DNA from: Pyralis farinalis
Taxonomy: Eukaryota > Arthropoda > Insecta > Lepidoptera > Pyralidae
NCBI GenBank assembly: GCA_947507595.1
Contig: OX382277.1
Location: 434,001-498,000, forward strand
DNA length: 64,000 bases
Direction: 5' to 3'
The notes under the pieces were generated by a model. The model searched no databases and was not told the origin of the DNA. It saw only the letters and a program-made list of their open reading frames with translations. The translations under genes were made by a program, and so were the position numbers. Positions 43,568 to 54,610 of the stretch are shown here, one piece after another. Within the stretch, counting starts at the first letter, position 1, and the number at the start of each line of letters is the position of its first letter.

Positions 43568-43784
43568 GTCGATCCAATTATAATGTAATTAATAAATTAT
43601 GTAAATTTGTTTGGATACCATAAGAGGGATGCCTGAGTTTTTTGGCAGTATTTTTATCAGTGCTCACCTAGTCATGAACTGCACGGTAGGGAAAAAAATT
43701 GTGACGATTCCAAACAAATGTAGCCATTTTTACGGAATAAAAAGATTTTGACTTTGACTTTGACTAAAAGAGATCTATATTGGC

Positions 43785-43975
43785 AAGTTTCTTTCGGCAT
43801 TTCTTCTTCGCCAATGGTCATTTTCGAAATGCTAGTAGATTAAAAAAAGAAAAAAGTAAAATAAGAGAATTGAATAAGATACAATAAGATTATATTTCAA
43901 AAAAAGTAAGACGTGTCTTAGTGCCCGCGAGGGCCCGATGGCAAATAAAGAATTTTTATCTTTATCTTTTTTTTA
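43785..43975 (+). repeat. CR1-like LINE 3' UTR, second family
   Basis: ggcaagtttctttcggcatt, aagacgtgtcttagtgcccg and gatggcaaataaagaa match 15165-15375 and 46660-46745. It directly follows the tail of the full LINE, so it is a separate insertion. Confidence 0.6.
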
Positions 43976-43979
43976 ATTA

Positions 43980-44330
43980 TTGTTTTTACTGAATGCTTGC
44001 CCATGTATTAGAAAATGTTGTGTTCATCTTTAATTGTGTTTCATGCTAGAATAAGTACCTTTAATAATGTTATTGAGAATGTAAACATGTGACCTGTTGG
44101 TGACCTAAATAAATAAAAAAAAAGTGAGTTGTCAGTTGCTACACGTCCTACGCGACCACTGTAAGGCTAGCTCATATTTTACTCATCGAAGCTTCATTTG
44201 TGCGTGAAGGATAAAAGTTCTTTATTTGCCGTAGGGTCCTCGCGACCACTTAAACACGTTTTACATTTTTTAAATAAAATCTTATTGTACAATAATGATA
44301 ATGCCAAATGGTAGAAGTATTTGAATTATT
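43980..44330. repeat. LINE tail remnants, two orientations
   Basis: 43980-44125 ends in gtgacctgttggtgacctaa plus ataaataaaa, a LINE-type tail on plus. 44140-44330 contains ctttatttgccgtagggtcc and gaccacttaaacacg, the reverse of the 43785-43975 family, on minus. Confidence 0.45.
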
Positions 44331-44429
44331 TCCAGATATCTTTGTCAGTTACATATTGATCCATTCTATAATAAGGTTTTTTATACAGAATAATCCGGAG
44401 CGTATATGATAACAGCTGTAAATACGAGT

Positions 44430-44480
44430 ATTAAAAAGTTTTTCCAAGAGACTGCAGCTTGGAATTCTCATGACAAGAGT
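44430..44480 (+). pseudogene. Tiny Jockey-group LINE fragment
   Basis: gtttttccaagagactgcag and cttggaattctcatgac match the C-terminal block of the LINE at 22140-22175 (tttttccaagggactacagc). About 50 bp only. Confidence 0.45.
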
Positions 44481-44629
44481 ATCACTGCATTGGTAGAATG
44501 TATCAACAGTTGTTTTGAAGTTAATTGTTTTTATTTATTTATTTATTTATTAGACATATATTTTTGATATGCATTACAGCTAAGAAGCCAATTCGCTTAT
44601 CAAATATTTTATTCATAAAAATATTAATT

Positions 44630-46347
44630 TAAAATCCCAAAATGACAATATATCATCTCCACTAAATGTAGCGAATACATTTAATAAATATTTTCTGAGT
44701 GTCAGCTCAAGCAGTAATAAAACCATCCCCAATCTGTTAAATACGAAGTCGCTAACGAACTCCTTCTATTTGGGAGATGTTACAGAATTGGAAGTAAAGA
44801 AGACCATATTAAAACTAAAGCGAAATAATTCTAGCGGACATGACGAGATCCCAGGTTCATTGATAGTTTTTTGCGTAGACGAGTTAGTGGCACCATTAGC
44901 GTTTCTCGTAAACCAGTCCTTTAATGAAGGCAAATTCCCGGAGAGCCTAAAACTAGCTATAGTGAGGCCGATTTTTAAGAAGGGAGATGCGTCGTGAGCT
45001 TCCAATTACCGTCCTATAGCATTATTACCAGTCATGTCTAAAATTATTGAAAATTTAATATGCAAAAGAATATATAATTTTTTGGAAAAACATAACGTGA
45101 TTAGTTGCAATCAACATGGTTTTAGGAAAAATCGATCAACTACTTCAGCCGTGTTCGATTGTAATCACGAAATATTAAATATATTAAACAGCAAAAAGTG
45201 CGCAATAGCTATTTTTATGGACATGTCTAAGGCCTACGATAGAGTCTCACATGAAGTTTTAATAAAAAAACTAGAGTTGCTAGGGATAAGGGGACAAGCA
45301 AAAAAATGGCTAACTTCATACTTGAAGGATAGGAGACAAATCGTACAAATTACGCATCTCGATGAAAAAACTGGCGAGCTACGGAAATGCGAATCATCTA
45401 GCGAGTTTGTACACGGGTCCATTCCGCAAGGCAGTGTGTTGGGATGTTTGCTGTTCCTGTCGTACATAGATGAGCTTCCTTCTGTCGTTCCACATAAGGT
45501 TGTTATGTTTACCGATGACGCAACCCTCGTGATCTCCTGCGACAACAATGACGTGAGCGAAGTGCACCACTTGATAAAGGAATCATTAACTAAAATTGTA
45601 AAACACTTGGAAGACATAAACATTGTACTAAATTACGAAAAAACTAAGATCATGCAATTTCGACCGTATCAAAGAGTGGGACTGTGCCTTAACCTAAGCC
45701 ACGACGGACACAACATCGAGGAGGTCAGCACGTTTACCTTGCTGGGAATCACTATGGACTCTCATCTGTCATGGAAGTTCCACGCTGACTCGGTTGTAAA
45801 TAAGCTGAGTCGATTTTCATTTGCACTGCGAGAACTCCGAAAATGTACAAATGAGGAGTGTGCGCTAGCGGCGTACCACGGACATGCCGCGGCCTGGATA
45901 CGCTACGGGATTGTGCTCTGGGGCAATTCTACGGATACGGGAGCAGTATCTATTTTGCAAAAGCGTTGCATGCGAATTATAGCTTTGTCTGGACGACGAG
46001 ATTCATGCAGACTGTTATTTTCAAAGTACAACGTTCTCACAGTGACTGGAGTATATATATTCGAGTTATGTAAATTTATAAGAAAGCACGCTTACTATTT
46101 TCAAAAGTTCGCAGATATGCCAAGCCGATACGCCTCGCGTCGGGAAAACAATATAGTTGCACCCCCAGCCCATCTTGACATATATAAAAATGGTTCGTAC
46201 TACATGGCGATTAAAGCGTATAATCATTTGCCAGAGTCCGTAAAGGCCCTCCAAGGTGGAGAATTTGAAAATAAATTAAAACATATTCTAATTAAGAATT
46301 CGTTTTATAATGTAAAAGAATATTTTGAGAGAAAAAAATTAATTTAA
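44630..46347 (+). pseudogene. CR1/Jockey-group LINE reverse transcriptase with one nonsense codon
   Basis: Coding similarity starts near 44630 (NTFNKYFLSVS), runs through ELEVKKTILKLKRNNSSGHD to KKGDAS and meets TGA at 44995-44997. The same frame then continues with NYRPIALLPVMSKI to 46347. Motifs are QHGFRKNRSTTSAV, FMDMSKAYDRVSHE, SIPQGSVLGCLLFLSYIDE and FTDDAT, where the usual A of FADD is T but both Asp residues remain. The thumb and C-terminus (RYGIVLWGNSTD, YNHLPESVKALQGG) are complete. The endonuclease is missing by 5' truncation. Confidence 0.85.
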
Positions 46348-46585
46348 TGTAGTATAATTGGATATAATATAATTTAATATAATAGTATAAAAATAGTTTT
46401 AATTAATTAATAATTTTAATGTATGTTTTGAACTTAAATTTTATTTTTTTATATATAAATCTTCACAATGCCTTGAAAAGGTCAATTTGTAACAAATAAT
46501 ATAACACCTATACACACAACTAGTACTGTACCTATTGTTGCAAATTACAATGAATAAATGAATATGAATATGAATACTATTATCT
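46348..46585 (+). repeat. 3' UTR and (GAATAT)n tail of the preceding LINE
   Basis: AT-rich sequence ending in aatgaataaatgaatatgaatatgaat. Confidence 0.6.
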
Positions 46586-46659
46586 AATTATAACCATAAA
46601 TAATAAAAATTATTCATATTACACATACATCATTAAGATTGCATTAAGATCATAAATTT

Positions 46660-46745
46660 AAGTAAATGATAGATCATTATTTAAAAAACAATGCAAGACG
46701 CGTCGAAGTGCCCACAGGGGCCCAATGGCAAATAAACATATTTTG
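46660..46745 (+). repeat. CR1-like LINE 3' UTR fragment
   Basis: gcaagacgcgtcgaagtgcc and ggcccaatggcaaataaaca match the family at 15165 and 43785. Confidence 0.55.
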
Positions 46746-46764
46746 ATTATTATAAAAAAAAACA

Positions 46765-47083
46765 TTTATTTATTTTATTTATTTATTTTATTTGGGACAA
46801 ACAAACAGCTATATACAATATAGTATATGTTAACATCAGTATAGAACAAATAAGTTTGCGCTATTGTACAACCAACATCGTTATCAACATATTAATAATT
46901 ACTTATATTATTTAGTATGGTGATACAAGTTACAAAAAAGAAAAAATAATGATGAAAATTTCAAAGACAATGAAGATCAATTCTAATGAGGGTTAATATT
47001 AATTTAGTTACAAAGTAATTACAACAACCGATGATGAAAACAAAAACAAGATCGAAGCCATTATATACTAGAAAATTATAGAT
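46765..47083 (-). repeat. 3' UTR of the minus-strand LINE, with AAATAAAT tail
   Basis: Read on the minus strand, AT-rich sequence after the RT stop leads to aaataaaataaataaataaa, the tail of the LINE at 47084-48478. Confidence 0.65.
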
Positions 47084-48478
47084 TCACAAACCTTTTAAAA
47101 AATCAGTCACTTGTTTCTTATAACTATACCGGGATAAAACGAAAATGTCGATGTTATGAAAGTATTCATTATATGAAGACATTAAACGATGCAGAGGCGC
47201 ACGCTTACCCGCATTGGTTTTACAATTTCGGGGCATAAACAGCCGATTAGGGTACGCGTTCCTTAAACGCTGAGAGCTGCTAGGTATGCGGTAACATATT
47301 GAACTAGTGAGACTTGTGCAATCAAATCCGTAGTGACATATGTTATATAGACAAATCGTATCAAGAAGTAATCTTCTGCTCTCTAGTGAAATGAGATTAA
47401 ATTTATTTAACAGTTGTTCGTATGGGGGACGAGATTTCCAGCATTTATAGTGAATATTACGTAGGAATTTACGTTGAACTGACTCGATTCGATCCGTGTA
47501 AACGTTATATAATGGGTTCCAAATTACTGTGCAGTACTCTAACTGTGATCGAATTAGGGATGCAAATAAACAAATATAAGTTTTGGGTTGTTTAAAATGT
47601 GGACACGATCGTAAAACGAAACCATACAGCTGAAAAGCTTTCTTTGTTATATGATCAATGTGTTTGTCAAGATGTAGTTTAGAATCTAGGATGACACCAA
47701 GATCTTTAATAACCGAGACTTTATCAAGTGGTACGTCACAGAGAGTGTATGTATAATTTATCACATACTTTTTTTTAGTGAAAGTTATACTTTTGCACTT
47801 AGGTAAACTTAGCTTAAGTTTATTATTATGACAATAAGCGAATAAACGATCGAGGTCGCTTTGTAGTAGATGACAATCATCAAGACAAGTGATTTTCTGA
47901 TAAACTTTTAGATCATCTGCGTATAAAAGGAAAGAGCTATTTCTAAAGCAGTGATTTATGTCATTGATGAACAATATAAACAATAACGGACCGATTATCG
48001 AACCTTGGGCCACTCCAGAAGTAACAGTAATTAGTGCATAGGAATAACCATTGATAACCACCCTTTGAGTTCGGTTTGTTATATAAGATTGAAACCATCG
48101 TAAAAGATTGCCTCTTATGCCATTGAACGCGATTTTGTGCAATAATATTCTGTGGTCCACTCTGTCAAACGCCTTCTGGAAATCAGTATAGATGCAGTCT
48201 ACCTGAGCACGATTGTCCATACACTCAAACAAAACGTTAGTGTATACGAGGAGATTGCTAACCGTGGACCTTCTTTTAACGAAACCATGTTGTTCAGGTA
48301 TGATGGTGTTATGAAGGGATGGGTATATGGCATCATGCACCAGTCTCTCTAAGACCTTCGACATGGTGGACGTCAGCGATATTGGACGATAATTCTCAGT
48401 ATCGTTTACGCATCCATATTTGTAGACTGGAGTAATGTTAGCGCTCTTCCAGATAACTGGCATTATACCTACTCTCAA
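47084..48478 (-). CDS. LINE reverse transcriptase, 5'-truncated but open (copy B)
   Basis: 464 codons on the minus strand: SANITPVYKYG, NYRPISLTSTMSKVLERL, EQHGFVKRRSTVSNL, IYTDFQKAFDRVDHRI, TSGVAQGSIIGPLLFILFIND and YADDLKVY with both Asp present. The thumb reads KDLGVILDSKLHLDKHI, SQLEYCTVIWNPLY, VQRKFLRNIHYK. The first Met is internal to the RT fingers, so endonuclease and ORF1 are lost by 5' truncation. The remaining frame has no lesion. The clade could not be set with confidence; the YADDLK type differs from the CR1 copy at 40.6 kb. Confidence 0.82.
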   Translation of the reverse strand: MRVGIMPVIWKSANITPVYKYGCVNDTENYRPISLTSTMSKVLERLVHDAIYPSLHNTIIPEQHGFVKRRSTVSNLLVYTNVLFECMDNRAQVDCIYTDFQKAFDRVDHRILLHKIAFNGIRGNLLRWFQSYITNRTQRVVINGYSYALITVTSGVAQGSIIGPLLFILFINDINHCFRNSSFLLYADDLKVYQKITCLDDCHLLQSDLDRLFAYCHNNKLKLSLPKCKSITFTKKKYVINYTYTLCDVPLDKVSVIKDLGVILDSKLHLDKHIDHITKKAFQLYGFVLRSCPHFKQPKTYICLFASLIRSQLEYCTVIWNPLYNVYTDRIESVQRKFLRNIHYKCWKSRPPYEQLLNKFNLISLESRRLLLDTICLYNICHYGFDCTSLTSSICYRIPSSSQRLRNAYPNRLFMPRNCKTNAGKRAPLHRLMSSYNEYFHNIDIFVLSRYSYKKQVTDFLKGL

Positions 48479-48505
48479 ACATAAATTATTTTAAAATTAT
48501 ACATA

Positions 48506-49690
48506 TTATAAATTTGCATTTTCTAAATATTCTGTTGCCACCCTGCGAAATTCTGCATGCGAACAACTAAACAAATCGAGCTTGTCGTATTGAGCCGTAA
48601 TGCCGTTGAGCAGGCGCAGCGCTAGAGGTAGCGGTGCATGGCTACCCACTTGCGTTCTACAAAAAGGCAGCGTGAATAATTTGTGTGAACGGGACCGATA
48701 GTAATTATCAGGAACATTAAAAGTAATTAGCTCTAAGACAGCAGCATTACTTCTATAACCCCTAAGCAGGTCAAACACAACCTCAAGAAGTCGGACATTA
48801 CGTCTAACCTCGAGAGTGCCGTAATCAACCATACCAAGCAAAAAAGCACTGGGATAAATATTGGGATAACCGACACTATACCCATACTGCTTACGATAAA
48901 GCCACCATACAATTTTTTTCTGTAACTTTTCTATCATGAGCACATATTTGGCCTCATACGGGTTCCATATGATTGCGTCACTTTCTAATTGACTACGAAC
49001 AAGCGCATTATATAGGGTTTTGATGACTATTATGCTGTTAAAATGCTGTGCTTGACGTAGTACAAAACCTAAAGTTCGAAAAGCAGCAGTGCAAACCCTA
49101 ACAATATGTTCATGAAAGGACAGATCTTCACACATTTGCACGCCTAAATCTCGGACAGATGAAACTCTTGATACGATAGAATTGCCTAGATGGTAAGTGG
49201 CTGTAATCGGCTTCCTTGCAAGAGTAAATGACATCATATAGCACTTATCAATATTGAGCATTAATTTATTGTTCTCACTCCAACGTAGCACATTATTAAC
49301 GTCCTGCTGAAGTAGCTCGCAGTCAGATTCTTCACCTATACTAAAAAACAGTTTTAAATCATCAGCGAATAACAGACATTGCGCTGTGTTAACTGTGTCA
49401 GGCAAATCATTGATGAAAATTAAAAACTCTAATGGCCCAAGATTAGAGCCTTGTCCAACACCAGAGTGGGCACAAAACGGGTCAGAGTCTCGTCCATTGT
49501 AGTGCACATACTGTTTGCGGTCACGGAAATAAGAACAAAAAAATTGCAACAACGAAGGAGTGAATCCGAATGCAGCAAATTTTTGTAGAAGTATGTCATT
49601 ATTGACCACATCGAATGCCCTCCGATGTAAAGCATCGAACAAAAACGAAGTTATATAGAAATAGACGTTGCATTGACGAGGTTTCGACAA
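48506..49690 (-). CDS. LINE reverse transcriptase, 5'-truncated but open (copy A)
   Basis: 394 codons on the minus strand beginning inside the RT palm: RRAFDVVNNDILLQK, SGVGQGSNLGPLEFLIFIND, LLFADDLKLF with intact Asp pair, SVRDLGVQMCEDLSFHEHI and VRSQLESDAIIWNPYEAKY, ending with LLNGITAQYDKLDLF. It belongs to the same broad type as copy B but is clearly a different family. The first 15 codons before RRAFD do not look like RT and probably come from the flank. Only 27 bp separate its stop from the start of copy B, on the same strand. Confidence 0.8.
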   Translation of the reverse strand: MSKPRQCNVYFYITSFLFDALHRRAFDVVNNDILLQKFAAFGFTPSLLQFFCSYFRDRKQYVHYNGRDSDPFCAHSGVGQGSNLGPLEFLIFINDLPDTVNTAQCLLFADDLKLFFSIGEESDCELLQQDVNNVLRWSENNKLMLNIDKCYMMSFTLARKPITATYHLGNSIVSRVSSVRDLGVQMCEDLSFHEHIVRVCTAAFRTLGFVLRQAQHFNSIIVIKTLYNALVRSQLESDAIIWNPYEAKYVLMIEKLQKKIVWWLYRKQYGYSVGYPNIYPSAFLLGMVDYGTLEVRRNVRLLEVVFDLLRGYRSNAAVLELITFNVPDNYYRSRSHKLFTLPFCRTQVGSHAPLPLALRLLNGITAQYDKLDLFSCSHAEFRRVATEYLENANL

Positions 49691-51070
49691 ATAATCCCCT
49701 ATGTAACAATATATGCAGAATAGTATTTTAAACTCGAGTATTTAAGGGGAATTTGAAATATTGTCTCACAAAAGCATATTAATTGGTATCATTCGCAAAA
49801 TTATATTGTTGACGCATAATTACAAAATGTCAAATTTTATAATTACATGCCAGTTACATAGCCCGCGAGGAAACAAATCAGGAATATAAATATTAGATGC
49901 AGGGTATTAATTAATTATTATAAAGTTGATAGATTAAATACTGTAGTATCAGGAGGAAGATGTCCAAAAAAAAATAAGACATCGTGGATAGATACTGGCC
50001 GGGCTGATGCACGCTCGCCCTGCAGTTGCGATAAAAGAGTCCAGTCACGAGTCTCTTACTCATCGACCGACAGTTTGATAAAGGAAAATTGTCAATTAAT
50101 TTATAGAGAAACAAATAGCTGTTTGACCATATTGTACAATTTGAGAACGTAAAAAATTAAAGTCATTAAGTAACGGTATCATAAATAATTAGACTATTTT
50201 ACACATGTTATTGTGCTTAAAAATATACATTTTTACAATCTCTTTTTGCAGTAATGTTGAAATGGACATTGTGGCGACACGTAGACGTAGTTATCGTTAT
50301 GGTTATATATCTCTATATAGATCAGATTCTCTGTGAATTTGTCTTCGGAAGATAACTCTAATCTTTTTATTTAATGGAGCCGGCGCCGCCGCGTGGCTCT
50401 ACTTGAACTTTTTTAAACACCGGCGGACTGTTTTGTTTGTTGTGCGTCCTGAAAACATTGCACTTCAGTACGTATATGATTAGTTGTTGTATTTATAAAC
50501 AGGAGGAATAAAAATATACAATAAATATATTTATTTGAAATATTGATAAGTTGGTTGAAGTCGACGCTGGTAAATTTAGAACACTGATCTCTAACCGGTA
50601 GCCTGGATTGCAAAGAAATCAATCTCACTTTTTATACAATAGTTTTTATTCACAACTTTCTAGGCTATCAACAAAACTTCATTAAAATTTAAACAAAATG
50701 TCATGTGATCGTTACATATAGTAGAAACTTGAAGGAATCTAATTTGCAAAAAAAAACCCAATAACCGCTTTACATTTGAACAAATACAAAAATAAAATCG
50801 GTTTAAGCAAGGAGAAGTCCCAAATATTGCATATAAGTAATACGGTCCATGGAATCCTAACGTACTCAAAATTATTTTCTGGAATTTCTAAACGCCTGGT
50901 CTACCGGCGGAGAATCGAAGGGCTGGTGACTTCCTCGCATAATGCGATAGAGCGACGTATATCGTTATCCATTTTTTAAAGATGATATTCAAGCAATTTT
51001 ATTTTTAATAGTATTTTAATTTATTAAGATTTTACACGAAGTTTAGTTTTTAACGATTTTATTAAAGGGA
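49691..51070. other. Anonymous AT-rich sequence
   Basis: No supported gene. Frames at 49911, 50413, 50660 and 50776 are short and without motifs. Confidence 0.35.
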
Positions 51071-51164
51071 GTAATTACAAAAGTAAGTTAACTTTCAGCA
51101 AACTGACATGAAATTTATAAGCAAACTTGTCTTCGGAATACACATTGGCACATCCAGCTATCGC

Positions 51165-51275
51165 CGTCGCCGGCACCGCCGCCCGCACAGCCGCCCGCAC
51201 CGCCGCCGGCACCGCCGCCCGCACCGCCGCCGCACCGGCGCCGCACCGCCGCCCGCACCGCCGCCAGCGAAGAGC
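51165..51275. repeat. GC-rich CCGCCG/CCGCAC repeat
   Basis: Imperfect repeats of gcaccgccgcc and gcccgcaccgcc. All open frames across it (Arg-Arg-Pro-His or Ala-Gly rich, both strands) are by-products of the repeat. Confidence 0.9.
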
Positions 51276-51567
51276 CCCCTGCACTACCGACCCGGTAATG
51301 TTTCGAGCCAGTGGTTCTCAAAGCCTCGTTAAATTATAACTACCGGCAATGAGACCCGTTTCAACCACAGAGGTCGTAGCGACCGGGAATCTGCATACGG
51401 TGTTTATTCAATGCACTGACGCGGTACGTGTTAGTTACACGTACACGGAAGGCTGTCAAATGTGATGCTGTAAAAATAAATTGTATTAACACCCCCTCAA
51501 TTATTCGCATTAACTTCGTCGCTGGCTGAACACGAATGTATTTCAATGTCATTTAATTTGATCCAAC

Positions 51568-51685
51568 CTGCATGAACTAATTGGTAGCGGAAGCTCACAA
51601 AGCAGATAAGATTAAATTTGAAGTAAATTGCATGTCAATTGGACTTTCGCAAAGTAACGTCTGAATCTATTAACGAGTATCACTC
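51568..51685 (+). repeat. Dispersed repeat R3
   Basis: gcatgaactaattggtagcg, agctcacaaagcagataaga and gtctgaatctattaac match the R3 core, with a small internal duplication (aaatttgaagtaaattgcatg). Confidence 0.65.
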
Positions 51686-51719
51686 CGCTCCGTTTTTAAA
51701 TATACTTAACAATAGAAAG

Positions 51720-52075
51720 TTTTATTTTTTATATGAAGCTCAGCATAATGAACCTGCTTCGCCTGATGGTAAGCGAAAGAGGAGCCCAAATCGCAACGGA
51801 AACTGACAAAAGATAACAGTGTCCTGTCAGTTGACGCTTCCATGCTGACCCGCAAGATGCTTCTTCGCGCTTCGTTTGAAGGATCCCTATTTGCAGGAAG
51901 GAGGGAACACATGTGCAGGCAACGCATTCCACTTTTTAATGGTATGATAGAGATAGGAGTTGCCCAACTCTTTAGTACACGAAGAAATGTCCTCAACAGT
52001 GGAACAATGACATCGCAAGCCTGTGTGGTTCTATGACGGAAGGAAGAGGGTGGGATAACGGAAAACAGGTCACAA
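51720..52075 (-). pseudogene. Jockey/CR1-group LINE 3' end
   Basis: The minus-strand relative of the copy at 8070-8451. Frames 51996-51706 and 51932-51729 together show the IPLKSGMRCLHMC and LPANRDPSNEARR readings of the same region in shifted frames. The 3' UTR word gcttaccatcaggcgaagca leads to a T-run (poly(A) on minus) at about 51720. 5'-truncated and frameshifted. Confidence 0.65.
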
Positions 52076-54395
52076 GTTTCAACACTTTGTCAACTTTGTA
52101 TAGTCCATGAGGAAGTCCACAGTTCTTTAAATTACACGAATATATTCGTCGCCATCTTCATCATTTAACACAAGCTTTTGTTAAAGCATTATTATTTATT
52201 ATACAAGTGTGAGATCACTCACGAGTTTATTAATGAAGCACGATTTAATTTATACGGGTTCTAAACGTAATCGTTGCGAATGCCAGAGTACAGTTCTCAA
52301 ACATCAGTTGTGTCGAACACTATGAGTTTGGTCCGCCGAGCCTAGGTAACCTAGATTTCTTTCCCCTGCGACAGATGCAGGCGAGCGACCAGACGCGACC
52401 GTGCTAGTTTGTCTCGCTTAGAAACAACCAAAAAAGTTTTTACTAGCACCATCTATCCGCCACCCTCGGTAAACCTAACTTAATTTAGAGATGCGTTCAC
52501 ACACACACAGTGCTGAGAAATAATAATATTAACTGTCATGAACGTTCCCATACGTTTTTGAATCACAATTAGGGGTTGCCAAATTAATTAATTTTCCGAA
52601 TATGGTAAATTATCAAAAAATTAGGTCAATAAGGTAAAACATTTTACTGATGTTAGTTACCGTAAAATATAGGTAACTAAAATCAGTAATCGTGTTATTA
52701 AATTAGTTAGACAGGTATTAAGTAAGCGATGATTTTATTTATTAAACAAAACAAAATTTAACGTTGAATTTTTTTTTTCTTTAATCTATAGTTTTCAAAA
52801 CAATTAAATTTTAAATTAAAGAATTACTTTTTCACGTATACATTCGTTTATTTTTACAGTGCATTAGTTGTTAAACCAGGTAAGTTTTTTTTATATTAAA
52901 ATGGCAACACAAGTTATTCGTTGTCAAGTCAACGCATATTTGTGTTTTAATATTTTTCTATTATTTTCGCGTATAAGTTAAGTAATTTTAGTTGTTTTTA
53001 TTTGCGTTATGCAGTATTACTTTTTCTTTCGTAATGTAATAGGTAGATACTATAATTTTGTATACCTCTAATGAGAGGAAAGCTGTATCAAATAAAATTG
53101 AGCTATTACAATGATATAGCTTACAGTAAACTCCTCATTGATTACTGAATAGCAGATCAAAGTACAGCTAATACTATCAGCCTTTTGCTTTACTAATTTA
53201 CTACCAACCACTACTCTTGGGGTTGATAATAAATTACTAAAAGCAAAAGGTCCCTGGAATATAAGAAGTACTATTGCAAAAGCATACTCGTAATTTAAAA
53301 CATAGTACTGAGGTTAGTAACTAGATGGCGCTGTACTTTTAAAAACCACGAAATGGTCATCTATACGTTAGTACTTATAGTAATCTATGGACGCGACCTC
53401 CCTTTGTCCGAGCACGCATGTCGCCTACACGCTCTCGCTTTACGATTCATAATTAAATTACTATGTCTAAAATTGAGTGGAATTAAATTGGCTCTGCGTA
53501 CGTGACACGATTGTACATATAATGTTTGATACATTAAATATTTTCTAAAAACTAGACATTATAGTAAGAAGTTTAAATATTCTCATAATTTCTAAAAGAA
53601 AAATCGACCAAATTATTTTCCTCAGAAACGTTACTAACAGCCACTAATATAAATATACACATCGTAACGGTGTATAACGGTATAAAAGTTTTCACATCGC
53701 GCGGCGGCGGCGTACCGTCCGCAAACTTGGAAAATGTATTAATTTACACCGGCCGAGAACACAGCATAGGGTTGTCAGCTTTAAATATATATATAACCGT
53801 ACCAGGATTCGTCCTTATATTTAAAAATGAATTTAAATTAAAATAGTCAGTTTAATGTTTTCATCTGTTCGTTAATCAATCATAGTTAGATTTTTAAGCG
53901 ATTACATAACTTTAAAGGTTCACTGAGAGCTAACAACTTTATAATTTGATGAATACAACAGAATTTCAATTTATGTCTCATAATTTCCGTTTCATTGTTG
54001 AAACCACGACGGGTGTGCTGGTTAAACAAGCAAACTTGACTGGAGACGTGAATTACTTGCAGGAACATAGCAGCTCATGGAATCATTATTATTTATGTAA
54101 TATCATACCTTTTTATAAAGTTTAGTTAGAGATATTTAATTAGATATTTAGAATTTAATTAGATAATATTTACTTCTTAAAGATGTTTTAAAAAGTAGGT
54201 TTTATGAAGTTATTGCAGTGGCAGGTCACTAGGCGGCCTCACTCGATGTTGTGCGAGTCCCGCACCATCCGCGAACAAATACATTTCTGCCATAGCTTCC
54301 TACTATTCCATTTACAATTCCATTGATCGGGACCATTTACAAGTCCTGTGGAACTCTCCTGCTATGCCCAAGACTAACAAACAATTGGTTAGATC
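52076..54395. other. Long anonymous AT-rich stretch
   Basis: No gene was found in 2.3 kb. It holds a CA repeat (52498-52510), a 17-bp hairpin at 52645-52688 and a GC-rich patch (cgcggcggcggcgtaccg) near 53700. With few repeats recognised, this may be unique host intergenic or intronic DNA. Confidence 0.4.
52645..52688. repeat. 17-bp hairpin, one mismatch, 10-nt loop
   Basis: Arms tactgatgttagttacc (52645-52661) and ggtaactaaaatcagta (52672-52688) pair except for one position. Confidence 0.85.
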
Positions 54396-54399
54396 TATC

Positions 54400-54610
54400 T
54401 CTATCTGTCACAGGTCTGTAATCCTTTGGAGCAGTGAAAAAATTAAACTTCTAAGTCAACGCAATCAAAAGATACGTCCGTGTATGTCTCGTTTGTGCAC
54501 ATATTTTGACACTCGAAAGGGAATCAAAACCTATAGGGTACTTCCCGTTGACCTAGAATCATGAAATTTGGTAAGAAGCAATGTCATGTAGCACAAGTAA
54601 ATGAAAAAAT
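54400..54610 (+). repeat. Dispersed repeat R6, copy 2
   Basis: Near-identical to 11225-11440: cttctaagtcaacgcaatca, aatcaaaacctatagggtac, gaagcaatgtcatgtagcac. Sequence after 54610 differs from copy 1. Confidence 0.75.

Larger units (their letters stand above)
39044..43768 (+). mobile_element. CR1-group LINE with two long ORFs and a (TTTGAC)n tail
   Basis: ORF1 (521 codons), ORF2 (endonuclease plus RT) and a 3' UTR of about 190 bp ending in tttgactttgactttgact form a near-complete non-LTR retrotransposon. A short hexamer-repeat tail instead of poly(A) is usual for CR1-group elements. Only one clear lesion, a frameshift near 43320 close to the ORF2 end, was found, so this is a young copy. Subclade assignment within the group is uncertain. 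Confidence 0.85.

Noticed and set aside
51075..51340. Overlapping ORFs on both strands
   Set aside because: All are products of the CCG/CAC repeat; Ala-Gly-Arg rich text without domains.
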